Under the pieces are notes generated by a model. It did no database searches, was not told the DNA's origin, and saw only the letters and a program-made list of their open reading frames with translations. A program made the translations under genes and the position numbers. Shown one piece after another: positions 15,076 to 16,120 of a DNA stretch of 16,120 bases; the first letter of the stretch is position 1, and the number at the start of each line of letters is the position of its first letter. Origin of the DNA: Candidatus Methylomirabilota bacterium (GTDB lineage Bacteria > Methylomirabilota > Methylomirabilia > Methylomirabilales > 2-02-FULL-66-22); the NCBI GenBank assembly GCA_016209725.1, contig JACQVO010000234.1:1-16120 (forward strand), written 5' to 3'.

Positions 15076-15410
15076 GCCGGGCTCCTCCGTCCTGTGCCCG
15101 CCAGGGCCTGCTTGCCATCGGGGGAGATCCTGTCCGGATTCCAGCGGGGTTCCCAGACCACCTCGGCATGGGCCGCGGACACGCCGGCAAGTTGGCGAAC
15201 GACCCGCTCCACCGCCTGGACGATACTTCCGTGCAAGGGGCAGCCTCGCGTTGTGAGGGTCATGCGGATGGCCACCTCCCCGTCCCGGATCTGCACGTCA
15301 TAGATGAGACCCAGGTCCACGAGGTTGATTCCGAGCTCCGGATCAAGGATCTGCCGCAGGGCATCGTAGATCCGTTCTTCGGTGACGGGGGGTGTTCCCG
15401 TCTGTGTCAT
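15072..15410 (-). CDS. DUF59/MIP18-family iron-sulfur cluster assembly protein (PaaD/SufT-like)
   Basis: The protein has 112 residues from ATG 15410, with GGAGGGA upstream. The core is EERIYDALRQILDPELGINLVDLGLIYDV, then TLTTRGCPLH with the single conserved Cys57, and the tail EPRWNPDRIS (87-96), typical of PaaD-like and SufT-like members. These cytoplasmic proteins help load iron-sulfur clusters onto client enzymes, and Cys57 is the expected functional residue. It lies 31 bases after the membrane-protein gene and overlaps the small gene downstream, so the operon is tightly linked. The client could be a metalloprotein of the respiratory system encoded beyond the window. Confidence 0.9.
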   Translation of the reverse strand: MTQTGTPPVTEERIYDALRQILDPELGINLVDLGLIYDVQIRDGEVAIRMTLTTRGCPLHGSIVQAVERVVRQLAGVSAAHAEVVWEPRWNPDRISPDGKQALAGTGRRSPA

Positions 15411-15441
15411 GGCATCTCCCTCCGTCGTATCTTCCGCCCCA

Positions 15442-16120
15442 TCAGATCCTCGGCGACAGCCCGGGGACTCGATTCGAGGGCGCGCCTCTCACTTGGCCCT
15501 TCGCGATCTGGACCTCGGGAAGCGGGGTCAGGCGCGGGACCAGATGCCGGTAGATCCGGGTCAGGGCCAGGAGGAAAGTCAGGCCGGCCAGGGCCAGGAC
15601 GATCGTGCCCATCTGGACGAGGAAACCGGATTGGAGAATCAGGCCCGCTACCGTTGTCAGGATGCCTGCGTGGAGAAGCCAGAATTCCATCCGGGGAAAC
15701 AGCTCGCCAAGAAATTGGGTCGCGGGCGGCACGGGCCGCAGACCGACGAGGTCGCTGTAGCGGTGGTGCCAGATCAGAAAGGGAAGGATCTTGTACATCA
15801 TCCCGACGATCATGACGGAGACCCAACCCAGGAGAGCCAGGACCCCATACCCGAAGGCCAGACGGGCGCCGAATTCCTCACCCGGGACCCAACCGGTCGC
15901 AAGCCAGAGTCCCGCCAAGGTGGCCACCGCCAGGTAGCCCATCGCACTCAGGGCGTGCCGGAGCCCCCAGTCCAACCGGGGTCGCCTGCGCATCCGAAGG
16001 ATTTCGAGCATCTTCCAAAGGAACAGTCCTACCCCGGCTGCGATCAGCAGGGCGAAGAGAAGGACCCACCCACTCTGTAGCAGGAGCGCCCAGAACAGGC
16101 CCATCAGTCCGAGGTTCAAC
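15442..16120 (-). CDS. Multi-helix membrane protein, haem-copper-oxidase-like (5' part outside the window)
   Basis: The frame is open to the right edge, so the true start is probably outside. The visible 225 residues contain about five hydrophobic helices: FWALLLQSGWVLLFALLIAAG, ALSAMGYLAVATLAGLWLA, FGYGVLALLGWVSVMIVG, FWLLHAGILTTVAGLIL and GTIVLALAGLTFLLALT. Between helices three and four is MMYKILPFLIWHHRYSDLVG with a His pair at the membrane face. The GWVSVMIVGMMYKILPFLIW pattern recalls subunit I-like proteins found beside DUF59, DUF2249 and hemerythrin genes in nitrogen-oxide clusters. I cannot confirm haem or copper ligands from this fragment. The C-terminal tail is cytoplasmic and basic. 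The gene leads the operon seen here. Confidence 0.75.
   Translation of the reverse strand, partial: LNLGLMGLFWALLLQSGWVLLFALLIAAGVGLFLWKMLEILRMRRRPRLDWGLRHALSAMGYLAVATLAGLWLATGWVPGEEFGARLAFGYGVLALLGWVSVMIVGMMYKILPFLIWHHRYSDLVGLRPVPPATQFLGELFPRMEFWLLHAGILTTVAGLILQSGFLVQMGTIVLALAGLTFLLALTRIYRHLVPRLTPLPEVQIAKGQVRGAPSNRVPGLSPRI

Noticed and set aside
1..16120. CRISPR arrays, tRNA or rRNA genes
   Set aside because: No regularly spaced repeats and no tRNA- or rRNA-like sequence noticed by eye on either strand.

Overview
The window is GC-rich bacterial DNA. It has Shine-Dalgarno sites of the AGGAGG type, sigma70-like promoters, tightly overlapping operons, and a mix of solvent-exposed redox proteins and amino-acid transport. 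The gene mix (DUF59 + DUF2249/hemerythrin + oxidase-like membrane protein, a GC-rich group II intron relative, a polar amino-acid ABC transporter) would suit an uncultivated soil or subsurface lineage such as NC10/Methylomirabilota or Rokubacteria. That placement is inference only; no rRNA or other marker is present.

Layout. (1) About 1-3800 is an accessory region. It holds a large primase-helicase protein of the TOTE-conflict-system type (355-2805, +), then a toxin-antitoxin locus on the minus strand with an intact VapB-like antitoxin (3177-3440) and a PIN toxin collapsed to 49 codons (3041-3190). Two REP-like 15-base motifs lie in opposite orientation at its two ends (26-40 and 3785-3799). 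(2) 3968-5325 (-) is a two-gene operon for a secreted Vgb/NHL beta-propeller and a class I cytochrome c, joined by an ATGA overlap. (3) About 5590-7626 (+) is a decayed retroelement: more than 1 kb of hairpin-rich, group II-intron-like RNA sequence followed by a reverse transcriptase/maturase gene with several internal deletions, frameshifts and stops. (4) 7751-13779 is a catabolic and uptake region. It holds an amidohydrolase (+), a four-gene polar amino-acid ABC transporter (-), and an enolase-superfamily enzyme of the N-acylamino-acid racemase/o-succinylbenzoate synthase type (+). The enolase gene and the transporter diverge from a 499-base control region. (5) 14020 to the right edge (-) is an operon of an oxidase-like membrane protein (partial), a DUF59/MIP18 iron-sulfur assembly protein, a 48-residue small protein, and a DUF2249-hemerythrin fusion.

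How the genes may work together. Region 4 reads as uptake and processing of N-blocked amino acids or small peptides. The binding protein keeps the Arg that holds the ligand carboxylate but has Ala where the family usually has the Asp that holds a free alpha-amino group, which fits an N-acylated ligand and the neighbouring racemase. Region 5 resembles clusters tied to nitrogen-oxide or oxygen respiration and metal-centre maturation. A recurring theme is collapsed genes: the PIN toxin and the maturase have both lost internal segments in a way that joins similar short motifs. This should be checked as real decay versus an assembly artefact.
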